NCBI GenBank assembly: GCA_030691925.1
Contig: JAUYDG010000072.1
Location: forward strand, 1 to 7,523
Source of the DNA: Nanobdellota archaeon
GTDB lineage: Archaea; Nanobdellota; Nanobdellia; SCGC-AAA011-G17; VGLX01
Reading direction: 5' to 3'
DNA: 7,523 bases
The notes under the pieces were generated by a model. The model was not told the DNA's origin. It searched no databases and saw nothing but the letters and a program-made list of their open reading frames with translations. This document shows positions 1 through 5,678 of the stretch, in pieces. Made by a program: the position numbers and the translations under genes. Within the stretch, counting starts at the first letter, position 1, and each line of letters begins with the position of its first letter.

Positions 1-639
1 AAGTGGATAGCCAGGCCTAGCCCGGGTCCTCATGCCCTGATGAAATGCATCACGATAAATCTCTTGCTGCAAAACCTTTTGAGACAGGCGAAGACAGCAT
101 TTGAAGTCAAGAAGCTGCTTTACGACGGGAAAGTGCTGGTGAACAAGAAGGCCAGGAAAGACCACAGGTTCCCTGTTGGAGTCATGGATGTTTTGGACAT
201 ACCTATAAAGAAAGAGCATTTCAGGGTATTGTACACTGCTAAAGGGAAGTTCATGCTGCATAAGATATCTGAAGAGGAATCGAAGATTAAGCCTTCAAAG
301 ATAACAGGCAAAACGACGATAAAAGGTAAGAAGACTCAGCTCAACCTTAGCGACGGAAGGTGCATGATAGTTGAGAAGGATGGCTTTAAAGTAGGAGACA
401 CCTTGATGCTTTCGATGGGCGACACATGGGCGATAAAGAATCACATCAAATTCGGCAAGGGCGCCAAGGTGTACATAGTTGAAGGGAAGTACAAGGGCAT
501 GTCAGGCACTATCGAAGACGTGAAGCAGGTTTTCAGGAACCCTACAATAACCGTAAAGTCCAAGAACAAGACGTTCGAGACGTCAAAGCACTTCGCATTC
601 ATAATAGACGATTCAATATCCTTGGGAGAAGATAAATGA
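1..639 (+). CDS. rps4e: 30S ribosomal protein eS4 (S4e), 5' partial
   Basis: Component of the archaeal/eukaryotic small ribosomal subunit that contacts 16S rRNA; the family is absent from bacteria. The reading frame is open from base 1, and the first visible residues, KWIARPSPGPHAL, match the conserved region about 30 residues into the family, so the true start lies upstream. The ATG at base 40 is internal. There are 212 visible residues. An S4-like RNA-binding segment covers about 25-75 (KTAFEVKKLL, GKVLVNKKARKDHRFPVGVMDV). The central eS4 domain covers about 75-150, and a KOW-type segment about 153-175 (GAKVYIVEGKYKGMSGTIEDV, written in short: GxKVYIxEGKYKGxxGxI). The stop TGA overlaps the uL5 start ATG by 4 nt (ATGA). 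Identity is sure; only the N-terminus is missing. Confidence 0.96.
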   Translation, partial: KWIARPSPGPHALMKCITINLLLQNLLRQAKTAFEVKKLLYDGKVLVNKKARKDHRFPVGVMDVLDIPIKKEHFRVLYTAKGKFMLHKISEEESKIKPSKITGKTTIKGKKTQLNLSDGRCMIVEKDGFKVGDTLMLSMGDTWAIKNHIKFGKGAKVYIVEGKYKGMSGTIEDVKQVFRNPTITVKSKNKTFETSKHFAFIIDDSISLGEDK

Positions 640-1136
640 GGACGATAAAGATAGACAAGATCACCCTGAACATCGGGACTGGAGAGCCTGGCGACAGGCT
701 TGAGAAAGCCAAGAAGCTTTTGAACACCATCTCAGGGATGAAGTCCGTCCAAACTACTACCCAGAAGAGGATACCTACATGGAAGATAAGGCCTGGCCTG
801 GAGATAGGATGCAAGGTAACTTTGCGGGGCGAAAAGGCAAAAGAGCTGCTGAAGCGGCTGCTCCAAGGCGTCGGGAACAGGCTTGACGAATACAAGTTTG
901 ACAAGCAGGGAAACCTGGCTTTCGGGATAAAGGAATACCTTGACGTTCCCGGTATAAAGTACGATGCAGAAGTGGGAGTCATAGGTTTTGACGTTGCCGT
1001 GACCCTGAAAAGGGCAGGTTTCAGGATAAAGGAAAGAAGGCTGAAAAGGAAGAAGATTCCTGCAAAGCACAGGATATCGAGGGAAGAAGCCATGGGATTC
1101 ATGAGGAAAGAATTCAATATAGCGGTGGGAGAATAA
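636..1136 (+). CDS. rpl5: 50S ribosomal protein uL5 (L5)
   Basis: Binds 5S rRNA and helps seat the 5S RNP in the central protuberance of the large subunit, near the P-site tRNA. The 166 residues are normal length for archaeal L5. The family features are present: an N-terminal strand followed by NIGTGEPGDRLEKAKKLL (about 12-29), the GCKVTLRGEKAKELLKRLL stretch (about 58-76), FGIKEYLDVPGIKYD (about 96-110), and a basic C-terminal arm, RRLKRKKIPAKHR. The start is fixed by the ATGA overlap with the eS4 stop and by GGGAG at 624-628, 7 nt upstream. uS14 follows after one base. Nothing is truncated. The long minus-strand open frames across this gene are shadows of its codon bias. Confidence 0.98.
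   Translation: MRTIKIDKITLNIGTGEPGDRLEKAKKLLNTISGMKSVQTTTQKRIPTWKIRPGLEIGCKVTLRGEKAKELLKRLLQGVGNRLDEYKFDKQGNLAFGIKEYLDVPGIKYDAEVGVIGFDVAVTLKRAGFRIKERRLKRKKIPAKHRISREEAMGFMRKEFNIAVGE
1124..1131 (+). promoter_or_regulatory. Shine-Dalgarno site for uS14
   Basis: GGTGGGAG lies within the last codons of uL5 and ends 6 nt before the uS14 ATG. It is a close match to the archaeal anti-SD complement (GGAGGTGA family). It decides the start at 1138 in favour of the N-terminally extended uS14. Confidence 0.7.
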
Positions 1137-1137
1137 A

Positions 1138-1368
1138 ATGACAACCAGCAGCCATACAAAAATGTTCAAGCAGCTGAAGAACAAGCCGGTTAAGCTGCAA
1201 AAGTTCATAAAGCACAACTCGCCGAAGCCAAGAAAATGCGGCAAGAACACCAAGAAATGCGTAAGGTGCGGCAACCCCAGAGGGCATATCGGAAAGTACA
1301 AGCTTAACCTGTGCAGGAGATGCTTCAGGGAAATAGCCAAGAGTATAGGATGGAAAAAATACAGCTAA
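1138..1368 (+). CDS. rps14: 30S ribosomal protein uS14 (zinc-binding type, N-terminally extended)
   Basis: Small-subunit head protein that packs against 16S rRNA. The C-terminal half is the canonical archaeal core: CVRC (41-44), fourteen residues including HIGKYKLNL, CRRC (59-62), then FREIAKSIGWKKYS. The four cysteines C41, C44, C59 and C62 form the zinc knuckle. The protein has 76 residues, whereas archaeal S14 is commonly about 50-56, so some 20-25 basic N-terminal residues are extra. C34 is a fifth cysteine outside the knuckle. The start at 1138 is supported by GGTGGGAG at 1124-1131, 6 nt upstream inside the end of uL5. M9 (base 1162) is a possible internal start but has no comparable site at the right distance. 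By recall, extended S14 forms like this occur in DPANN archaea. Confidence 0.96.
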   Translation: MTTSSHTKMFKQLKNKPVKLQKFIKHNSPKPRKCGKNTKKCVRCGNPRGHIGKYKLNLCRRCFREIAKSIGWKKYS

Positions 1369-1373
1369 GGTGG
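1369..1373 (+). promoter_or_regulatory. Shine-Dalgarno site for uS8
   Basis: GGTGG directly follows the uS14 stop codon and ends 7 nt before the first of two tandem ATGs (1381 and 1384). The spacing favours 1381; 1384 (10 nt) remains possible and would shorten uS8 by one Met. Confidence 0.65.
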
Positions 1374-1380
1374 AAAGAAA

Positions 1381-1770
1381 ATGATGCATGACACACTATC
1401 AATCGCGTTATCAAACATAATAAACGCAGAAAAGATCGGGAGAGAGTTTTGCACAGCAAAGCCTTTCTCAAAGCTCCTCAAGGATGTGCTGACGATAATG
1501 CACGACAAAGGTTACTTAGGGGCTTTCGAAGTTATAGAAGACGGGAAAGGCAAGATAGTCAAGATAAACCTGCTAGGTAAGATCAACAAGTGCGGTGCCA
1601 TAAAGCCGAGGTTTTCAGTGAGGAAGGACGAATTCGAAAAATTCGAAAAAAGGTACTTGCCTGCCAAGGATTTCGGGATACTCATCGTATCTACATCAAA
1701 AGGGCTGATGACGCACATAGATGTCAAAGAGAAAAAGATGGGGGGGAAGCTCATAGCTTACGTTTACTGA
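1381..1770 (+). CDS. rps8: 30S ribosomal protein uS8 (S8)
   Basis: Primary 16S rRNA-binding protein of the small-subunit platform. The 129 residues match the standard archaeal length of about 130. The N-terminal helix region (DTLSIALSNIINAEKIGR), the middle NLLGKINKCGAIKPRFSV (about 63-80) and the C-terminal signature STSKGLMTHIDVKEKKMGGKLIAYVY (about 104-129; key residues SxSKGxMTH and GGKLxAYVY) are all present. The GGTGG 7 nt upstream supports the start at 1381. The archaeal family normally ends in AYVY, so the protein is complete. In E. coli S8 also acts as the spc operon translational repressor; nothing here shows whether that holds in this organism. uL6 starts 2 nt after the stop. Confidence 0.98.
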   Translation: MMHDTLSIALSNIINAEKIGREFCTAKPFSKLLKDVLTIMHDKGYLGAFEVIEDGKGKIVKINLLGKINKCGAIKPRFSVRKDEFEKFEKRYLPAKDFGILIVSTSKGLMTHIDVKEKKMGGKLIAYVY

Positions 1771-1772
1771 AA

Positions 1773-2321
1773 ATGCTGCAGCAGATAACGGAAAAAATAG
1801 TAATCCCTGAAGGGGTCACGGTTGAGATAGCCGGCAGCATAGTAAAAGCGAAAGGCCCCAAGGGAGAGAATGAAAAGAATATTTCACACCCTAAAATAGT
1901 GATATCCAAGAAAAGCGACACTGAAATAGAGATTGCTTGCAAGAAAGCGAAAAAAAGGGAAAAGACAATGTTATACTCATTCGTAGCTCATATCAAGAAC
2001 CTGATGGAAGGCGTCAGGGCAGGGTTCACTTACAAGCTGAAGATGTGCTTCAGCCACTTTCCGATGAGCGTTTCAGTAGAGAAAGACGAGGTCGTGATCA
2101 AAAACTTTTTAGGTGAAAAAATACCTCGGAAGTCGAAAATATTTCCAGGAGTCCACGTTAAGGTTGACGGCAGCATAATCGTCGTGGAAGGTATAGACAA
2201 GGAGAGCGTGTCAGCAACTGCCGCGAGGATAGAGCAGGCTACGAGGATAACCAACAGGGACAGGAGAGTGTTCCAGGACGGATGCTACGTGATAGAAAGG
2301 GCAGGAATACCGGTAGAATGA
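1773..2321 (+). CDS. rpl6: 50S ribosomal protein uL6 (L6)
   Basis: Large-subunit protein near the GTPase-associated/sarcin-ricin region, made of two tandem L6 domains. The 182 residues are the usual archaeal size. Domain 1 spans about 8-85 (IPEGVTVEIAGSIVKAKGPKGE and the FVAHIKNLMEGVRAGF end), and domain 2 spans about 88-180 (GVHVKVDGSIIVVEGIDKE, then ATRITNRDRRVFQDGCYVI). The frame is open for a further 61 codons upstream inside uS8 (from about 1590), but those residues look nothing like L6, whereas MLQQITEKIVIPEGV aligns with the family N-terminus, so 1773 is chosen. No SD lies at normal distance before this ATG; the nearest G-run (1740-1746) is about 26 nt away. Translation is probably coupled to uS8 termination 2 nt upstream. 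The stop overlaps the eL32 ATG (ATGA). Confidence 0.97.
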   Translation: MLQQITEKIVIPEGVTVEIAGSIVKAKGPKGENEKNISHPKIVISKKSDTEIEIACKKAKKREKTMLYSFVAHIKNLMEGVRAGFTYKLKMCFSHFPMSVSVEKDEVVIKNFLGEKIPRKSKIFPGVHVKVDGSIIVVEGIDKESVSATAARIEQATRITNRDRRVFQDGCYVIERAGIPVE

Positions 2322-2914
2322 AAGACGTAAAAGAAGCTTTGGAACTGAGAAACAGGATGAAGAAAAAGAAGCCTGAGTTCATTAAGCAGGACTCTTATAA
2401 AAAGGACAAGCTGAAAAAGAACTGGAGGCAGCCTAGAGGGAGGCACTCCAAGATGAGGCTGAAATTGAAAGGCCATAAGTTCCAGCCTTCGATGGGATAC
2501 TCTTCACCAAAGATAGTAAGGGGCCTCACCCGCCAAGGGCTTAAAGAGGTTAATGTTCACAGCTTAGACGATTTGAACGGCATCCAGAAGAACGAAGGTG
2601 CGATAATCGGCGGCACCGTCGGTTTAAGGAAAAAAATCGGTATTTTTAAAAAAGCAAAAGAGATTAAGGTTACCATATTGAATGTTAAAAACATCGACGA
2701 GTTTATCAAAAAGTCTGAAGAAAAATTCCTGGCAAAGAAAGAAGAGTCAAAGCAGAAGGAAGAAGAGAAGAAAAAATCAAAAGAAGAGGCTGTCAAGAGG
2801 GCAGAAGAGAAGAAAAAGGAAGAAGAGAAAAAAACAGAAGAAGAACAGAATAAAGAGGCCGAAGACAGGGCAAAAGAAGAGGCTAGGAAGAGATCAATGC
2901 AACAGGCTGTATGA
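2318..2914 (+). CDS. rpl32e: 50S ribosomal protein eL32 (L32e) with long charged C-terminal tail
   Basis: Archaeal/eukaryotic large-subunit protein that binds 23S rRNA. The start is the ATG overlapping the uL6 stop (ATGA), giving 198 residues; the in-frame ATG at 2282 lies inside uL6. The core occupies about 1-125, with the family hallmarks KKKKPEF, NWRQPRGRHSKMR (35-47), PSMGYSSPKIVRGL (57-70) and VNVHSLDDL (78-86), then IGGTVGLRKK (97-106). Archaeal eL32 is usually about 130 residues, so residues 126-198 are an extension. That tail is nearly all Glu, Lys, Gln, Ala and Arg (for example KEESKQKEEEKKKSKEEAVK) and should form a long single charged helix or coiled coil. It stays in frame to a normal stop and is followed by a good SD for eL19, so it is not an obvious frameshift artefact. 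Its function is unknown. Confidence 0.96.
   Translation: MKDVKEALELRNRMKKKKPEFIKQDSYKKDKLKKNWRQPRGRHSKMRLKLKGHKFQPSMGYSSPKIVRGLTRQGLKEVNVHSLDDLNGIQKNEGAIIGGTVGLRKKIGIFKKAKEIKVTILNVKNIDEFIKKSEEKFLAKKEESKQKEEEKKKSKEEAVKRAEEKKKEEEKKTEEEQNKEAEDRAKEEARKRSMQQAV
2690..2905 (+). repeat. Low-complexity purine-rich tract encoding the eL32 tail
   Basis: The coding strand here is dominated by gaagaagagaaaaa-type words. It has uninterrupted purine runs at 2754-2776 (23 nt) and 2803-2834 (32 nt, ending in seven A). The repeats are imperfect and encode the Lys/Glu-rich C-terminus of eL32. A second + frame across 2682-2933 is open only because of this composition. Confidence 0.8.
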
Positions 2915-2917
2915 GGT
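2913..2917 (+). promoter_or_regulatory. Shine-Dalgarno site for eL19
   Basis: GAGGT overlaps the eL32 stop codon and ends 6 nt before the eL19 ATG at 2924. This ties re-initiation of eL19 to termination of eL32. Confidence 0.7.
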
Positions 2918-2923
2918 TAAAAG

Positions 2924-3406
2924 ATGCAATTAAAATCACAAAGAAGGCTTGCAGCGCAGCTCCTCAAGGTAGGGAAGAGCAGGGTATGGTTTGATAATGA
3001 CAGGCTGGAAGAGGTCAAGGAAGCCATAACGAAAAAAGACATAAGCGGGCTGATAAATGACCTAGCAATCCAGGCCAGGCCGAAGACAGGCATCTCAGGT
3101 TTCAGAAGGAGAAAAAAAGCCCTTCAAAAAAGGAAAGGGAGGCAGCAAGGCCCTGGCTCGAGGAAAGGCACGTTTAACGCGAGGAAGCCTTCGAAGAGCG
3201 ACTGGATGGCCAGGATAAGGCTGCAGAGGAAACTGTTAAAAACTCTTAGGGAGAAAAAAATAATCAACCCGAAATTTTACAGGGTGCTTTACAGGAGATC
3301 AAAAGGCGGATTTTTCAGGAGCAGAAGGCACGTGCTGCTGTACCTGGCAGAGCAGGGAGTGTTTAAAAACATCAAGAAAGAAACGCCTAAGCAGGAGAAA
3401 ATATGA
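2924..3406 (+). CDS. rpl19e: 50S ribosomal protein eL19 (L19e)
   Basis: Archaeal/eukaryotic large-subunit protein; its long helix contributes to an intersubunit bridge. The 160 residues compare with about 150 for the family. Conserved blocks run in order: LKSQRRLAAQLLKVGKSRVW (3-22), the helix RLEEVKEAITKKDI (27-40), ARPKTGISGFRRRK (51-64), the Arg/Lys/Gly-rich linker KRKGRQQGPGSRKGTFNARK (69-88), and LYRRSKGGFFRSRRHVLLYL (122-141). The start follows GAGGT by 6 nt and gives the expected N-terminus. The last about 15 residues (KKETPKQEKI) are a small extra basic tail. The stop overlaps the uL18 start (ATGA). Complete and unambiguous. Confidence 0.98.
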   Translation: MQLKSQRRLAAQLLKVGKSRVWFDNDRLEEVKEAITKKDISGLINDLAIQARPKTGISGFRRRKKALQKRKGRQQGPGSRKGTFNARKPSKSDWMARIRLQRKLLKTLREKKIINPKFYRVLYRRSKGGFFRSRRHVLLYLAEQGVFKNIKKETPKQEKI

Positions 3407-3924
3407 TAATACCATTCAGAAGGAAAAGGGAAAGGAAGACGAATTATAATAAGAGGATGAGGCTTGTAGCCTCGAGAAAGATCAGGATGGTAATCAGGAG
3501 AACGAATAAGAACGTCACGGTCCAGATGGTGGAGTTCAACATGGACGGTGACAGGATCATAGTCTCAGCTCATACCAGCGAGCTTAAAAAATACGGTTGG
3601 AAAGGTGCGAAGAGGAACATACCTGCGTCTTACTTGACGGGCATGCTATGCGGTCTGAAGGCGAAGAAGGCAGGCATCAAGGAAGCTGTTGTTGATACGG
3701 GGATGTACCCTTCTATCAAAGGCTCGGTTATCTACGCTGCCCTTAAAGGGGCTGTTGATGCAGGGATGGACATTCCGCATTCAGAGGATATTTTTCCGTC
3801 GGCAGACAGGATTGCCGGCAAGCACATAGCATCGAATAGCGTCACTAAATTCACAAAGTTCGATCCTAAAGAGGTCACAAAAAATTTTGATGAAGTCAAG
3901 AATAAGATCATGAAAGGAGCATAA
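3403..3924 (+). CDS. rpl18: 50S ribosomal protein uL18 (L18)
   Basis: Binds 5S rRNA and, with uL5, attaches it to the central protuberance. The 173 residues are of the archaeal/eukaryotic L18 (L5e-like) type, longer than bacterial L18. It shows PFRRKRERKTNYNKRMRLV (4-22), a strand pair around RMVIRRTNKNVTVQMVEF, AHTSELKKYGWKGAKRNIPA (56-75) followed by SYLTGMLCGLKAKKAGI, then GAVDAGMDIPHSEDIFPSADRI (116-137), the archaeal signature. GGAG at 3394-3397 sits 5 nt before the ATG, and the ATGA overlap with eL19 fixes the start. The C-terminus is somewhat shorter than in many euryarchaea, where about 190-200 residues are common. uS5 follows 2 nt after the stop. Confidence 0.97.
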   Translation: MIIPFRRKRERKTNYNKRMRLVASRKIRMVIRRTNKNVTVQMVEFNMDGDRIIVSAHTSELKKYGWKGAKRNIPASYLTGMLCGLKAKKAGIKEAVVDTGMYPSIKGSVIYAALKGAVDAGMDIPHSEDIFPSADRIAGKHIASNSVTKFTKFDPKEVTKNFDEVKNKIMKGA

Positions 3925-3926
3925 AA

Positions 3927-4718
3927 ATGGTTAGGGATTTAGTTAAGGAAGTTGTACAAGAAGCTGTAGAGGTTAAAACTGTGGAGATTAGTAAACAAAA
4001 GGAAGAGAAACGGGGGCCAGGCGCAGTAAACCTTGAAAACTGGAGCCCGAAAACCGAGCTGGGCAGGAAGGTCAAGGCTGGCGAGATAGCTGACATAGCC
4101 CAGATATTCGATAAATGCCTTACGATCTTGGAATCAGAGATAGTAGACGCTCTGCTGCCGAACACTGAGACAGCCTTAGTAATGGTTGGTCAGTCTAGAG
4201 GTAAGTTCGGAGGTGGAAAAAGGACTATCTGGAGGCAGACTCAGAAGAAGACTTGCGAAGGAAACAAGCCGAAATTTACCGCGGTAGCGCTCATAGGCAA
4301 CAAGGACGGATACGTTGGCCTAGGTGTAGGCAGTGCTAGAGAGACTATGCCTTCTCGTGATAAAGCTATAAGGCAGGCCAAGCTTAATCTGATAAGGATT
4401 AAAAGGGGCTGCGGCTCATGGGAGTGTTCATGCTCAGGACCTCACTCAATACCTTTCAAGGTCAAGGGAAGGTGCGGAAGCGTAAGGCTGGTTATCATGC
4501 CTGCGCCTAAGGGGAGCAGTTTAAGGATAGAAAAAGAGTGCCAGAAGATGCTTATGCTCGCGGGCATAAAGGATGTTTATTCAAAAACAAGAGGGCAGAC
4601 CGTTACGAAGATGAACCTTATCAAGGCATGCTTTTCAGCGCTTAAACAGTTAACCAGTGTCAGGGTTTTGCCTGACTATATCAAAAAGTTTGGAATTGTG
4701 GAAGGTAGAAATGTCTGA
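3927..4718 (+). CDS. rps5: 30S ribosomal protein uS5 (S5)
   Basis: Small-subunit protein at the mRNA entry channel, involved in decoding accuracy. The S5 N-terminal double-stranded RNA-binding domain covers about 70-160, with GNKDGYVGLGVGSARET (124-140) and KAIRQAKLNLIRIKRGCGSWECSC (146-169). The C-terminal domain runs from about 175 to 245 (GRCGSVRLVIMPAPKG, then LAGIKDVYSKTRGQT). The 263 residues exceed the usual 200-235. The extra length is a charged N-terminal segment (1-35) and a C-terminal tail (VLPDYIKKFGIVEGRNV). Residues 88-115 (GQSRGKFGGGKRT, then QTQKKTCEGNKPKF) replace the usual euryarchaeal linker. By recall this variant is typical of DPANN archaea. GGAG at 3915-3918 lies 8 nt upstream of the ATG. 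The 3' end overlaps uL30 by 8 nt. Confidence 0.97.
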   Translation: MVRDLVKEVVQEAVEVKTVEISKQKEEKRGPGAVNLENWSPKTELGRKVKAGEIADIAQIFDKCLTILESEIVDALLPNTETALVMVGQSRGKFGGGKRTIWRQTQKKTCEGNKPKFTAVALIGNKDGYVGLGVGSARETMPSRDKAIRQAKLNLIRIKRGCGSWECSCSGPHSIPFKVKGRCGSVRLVIMPAPKGSSLRIEKECQKMLMLAGIKDVYSKTRGQTVTKMNLIKACFSALKQLTSVRVLPDYIKKFGIVEGRNV

Positions 4719-5205
4719 AGCGAGTACAGCTGAATCGAAGAGGATTGTGGTTGTCCGGGTTAGAGGCGAGTGTAAGCTAAAGCAGGGCATAGAGGACACT
4801 TTGAAGATGCTGAGGCTCTACAAGAAGAACAGCTGCACGGTTGTGCCTAGCAGCCAGACTTTCATCGGCATGATATCTAAGGTCAAGGATTTCGTTACTT
4901 GGGGGGAGATTGACGAGGGAACTTTCAAGGAGCTTATCAAGAAGAGGGGCAAGCTTCCTGGCAAGCAGCATTTGACTGAGCAGTACTTAAAAGACAAGAC
5001 CCAGCTGGATTTTGATGGTTTCACCAAGGAGTTTTTCGGATTCAAGAAAGAGCTTAAGGACATTCCTGGCTTGAAAACTTTCTTCAAGCTTCATCCTCCT
5101 TTGCACGGTTTCGAGAGGAAAGGCATTAAGCAGCCGTTCAGCATGGGCGGTGCTTTAGGCTACAGGAAAGATAAGATAAACGAGCTTGTGATGAGGATGA
5201 TTTGA
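4711..5205 (+). CDS. rpl30: 50S ribosomal protein uL30 (L30, archaeal long form)
   Basis: Large-subunit protein of the archaeal/eukaryotic long L30 (L7e-like) class. The 164 residues compare with about 150-155 in most archaea; bacterial L30 has only about 60. The ferredoxin-like core is near 10-65 (KRIVVVRVRGECKLKQGIEDTLKMLRLYKKNSCTVV in part, then FIGMISKVKDFVTWGEID). The archaeal C-terminal part contains FKLHPPLHGFERKGIKQPFSMGG-type residues (125-147; key HPPxxGFERKGIK and GGALGYR). The start at 4711 gives MSEASTAESK before the core. The same frame is open from 4657, but the upstream residues do not resemble L30 and lie inside uS5. GGTAG (4704-4708) is close to the ATG. The 8-nt overlap with uS5 suggests coupled translation. 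Confidence 0.96.
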   Translation: MSEASTAESKRIVVVRVRGECKLKQGIEDTLKMLRLYKKNSCTVVPSSQTFIGMISKVKDFVTWGEIDEGTFKELIKKRGKLPGKQHLTEQYLKDKTQLDFDGFTKEFFGFKKELKDIPGLKTFFKLHPPLHGFERKGIKQPFSMGGALGYRKDKINELVMRMI

Positions 5206-5207
5206 AG

Positions 5208-5657
5208 ATGCCAGTCAACAGAAGGAAGAAGGTTGTGAAGCAGAGGGCACATACGACTCACGGATGGGGCTCGAAGAAGAAGCACAGGGGCGCAGGCAAC
5301 AGGGGCGGCAGGGGAATGGCTGGCAGCGGTAAGAGGGCTGGCCAGAGAAAATCATTTATATTAAAGGAGTATGGTAATACTTACTTTGGAAAGAAAGGCT
5401 TTTTCAAGCACAACGCTAAGTCTGTTAGTGCTGTTAACGTTTCATATATCGAGGAGCAGGTGCATAACCTCCTTGCGAAAAAGTTAATAAGTGAGGGAGA
5501 TAAAGGATATGTTGTGAACTTGAAGGACCTCGGCTATGACAAGCTGCTGGGCTCTGGCAAGCTCACGAAGAAGTTCATAATCACTGCCGGGTCAGCTTCG
5601 AAGAAAGCGATTGAGAGGGTCAAGAAGCTGGGCGGAGAAGTCATAATTCCGGAATAG
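5208..5657 (+). CDS. rpl15: 50S ribosomal protein uL15 (L15)
   Basis: Large-subunit assembly protein with a long, glycine- and arginine-rich N-terminal extension that threads through 23S rRNA. The 149 residues match archaeal L15 (about 145-150). The N-terminal part is THGWGSKKKHRGAGNRGGRG (17-36) then MAGSGKRAGQRKSF; the C-terminal globular domain includes YVVNLKDLGYDKLLGSGKLT (101-120) and ITAGSASKKAIERVKKLGGEV. Two starts are possible: TTG at 5202, which overlaps the uL30 stop, and ATG at 5208. I choose ATG because MPVNRRKK resembles the family N-terminus; GAGG at 5193-5196 could serve either. The difference is two residues. Confidence 0.97.
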   Translation: MPVNRRKKVVKQRAHTTHGWGSKKKHRGAGNRGGRGMAGSGKRAGQRKSFILKEYGNTYFGKKGFFKHNAKSVSAVNVSYIEEQVHNLLAKKLISEGDKGYVVNLKDLGYDKLLGSGKLTKKFIITAGSASKKAIERVKKLGGEVIIPE

Positions 5658-5678
5658 GAATAAAAAAGTGGTAAATGC

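Noticed and set aside
40..639. eS4 starting at the ATG at base 40
   Set aside because: Bases 1-39 continue the same frame and encode KWIARPSPGPHAL, a conserved internal eS4 segment, so the gene begins before the window.
599..1340. Long minus-strand open frames opposite uL5 and uS14 (599-1159 and 732-1340)
   Set aside because: They lie entirely opposite confirmed ribosomal protein genes, resemble no family, and have no start signals; they come from the codon bias of the + strand.
1590..1772. 61-codon upstream extension of uL6 inside uS8
   Set aside because: The residues do not resemble L6, and the family N-terminus begins at 1773; the open frame is chance overlap with uS8.
2682..2933. Very basic 83-residue + frame across the eL32 tail
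   Set aside because: It is open only because of the purine-rich low-complexity DNA; the in-frame eL32 reading continues to a proper stop followed by an SD for eL19.
5202..5207. TTG start for uL15 overlapping the uL30 stop
   Set aside because: Possible, but the ATG two codons later gives the family-like N-terminus and is the commoner start codon; left as an alternative only.
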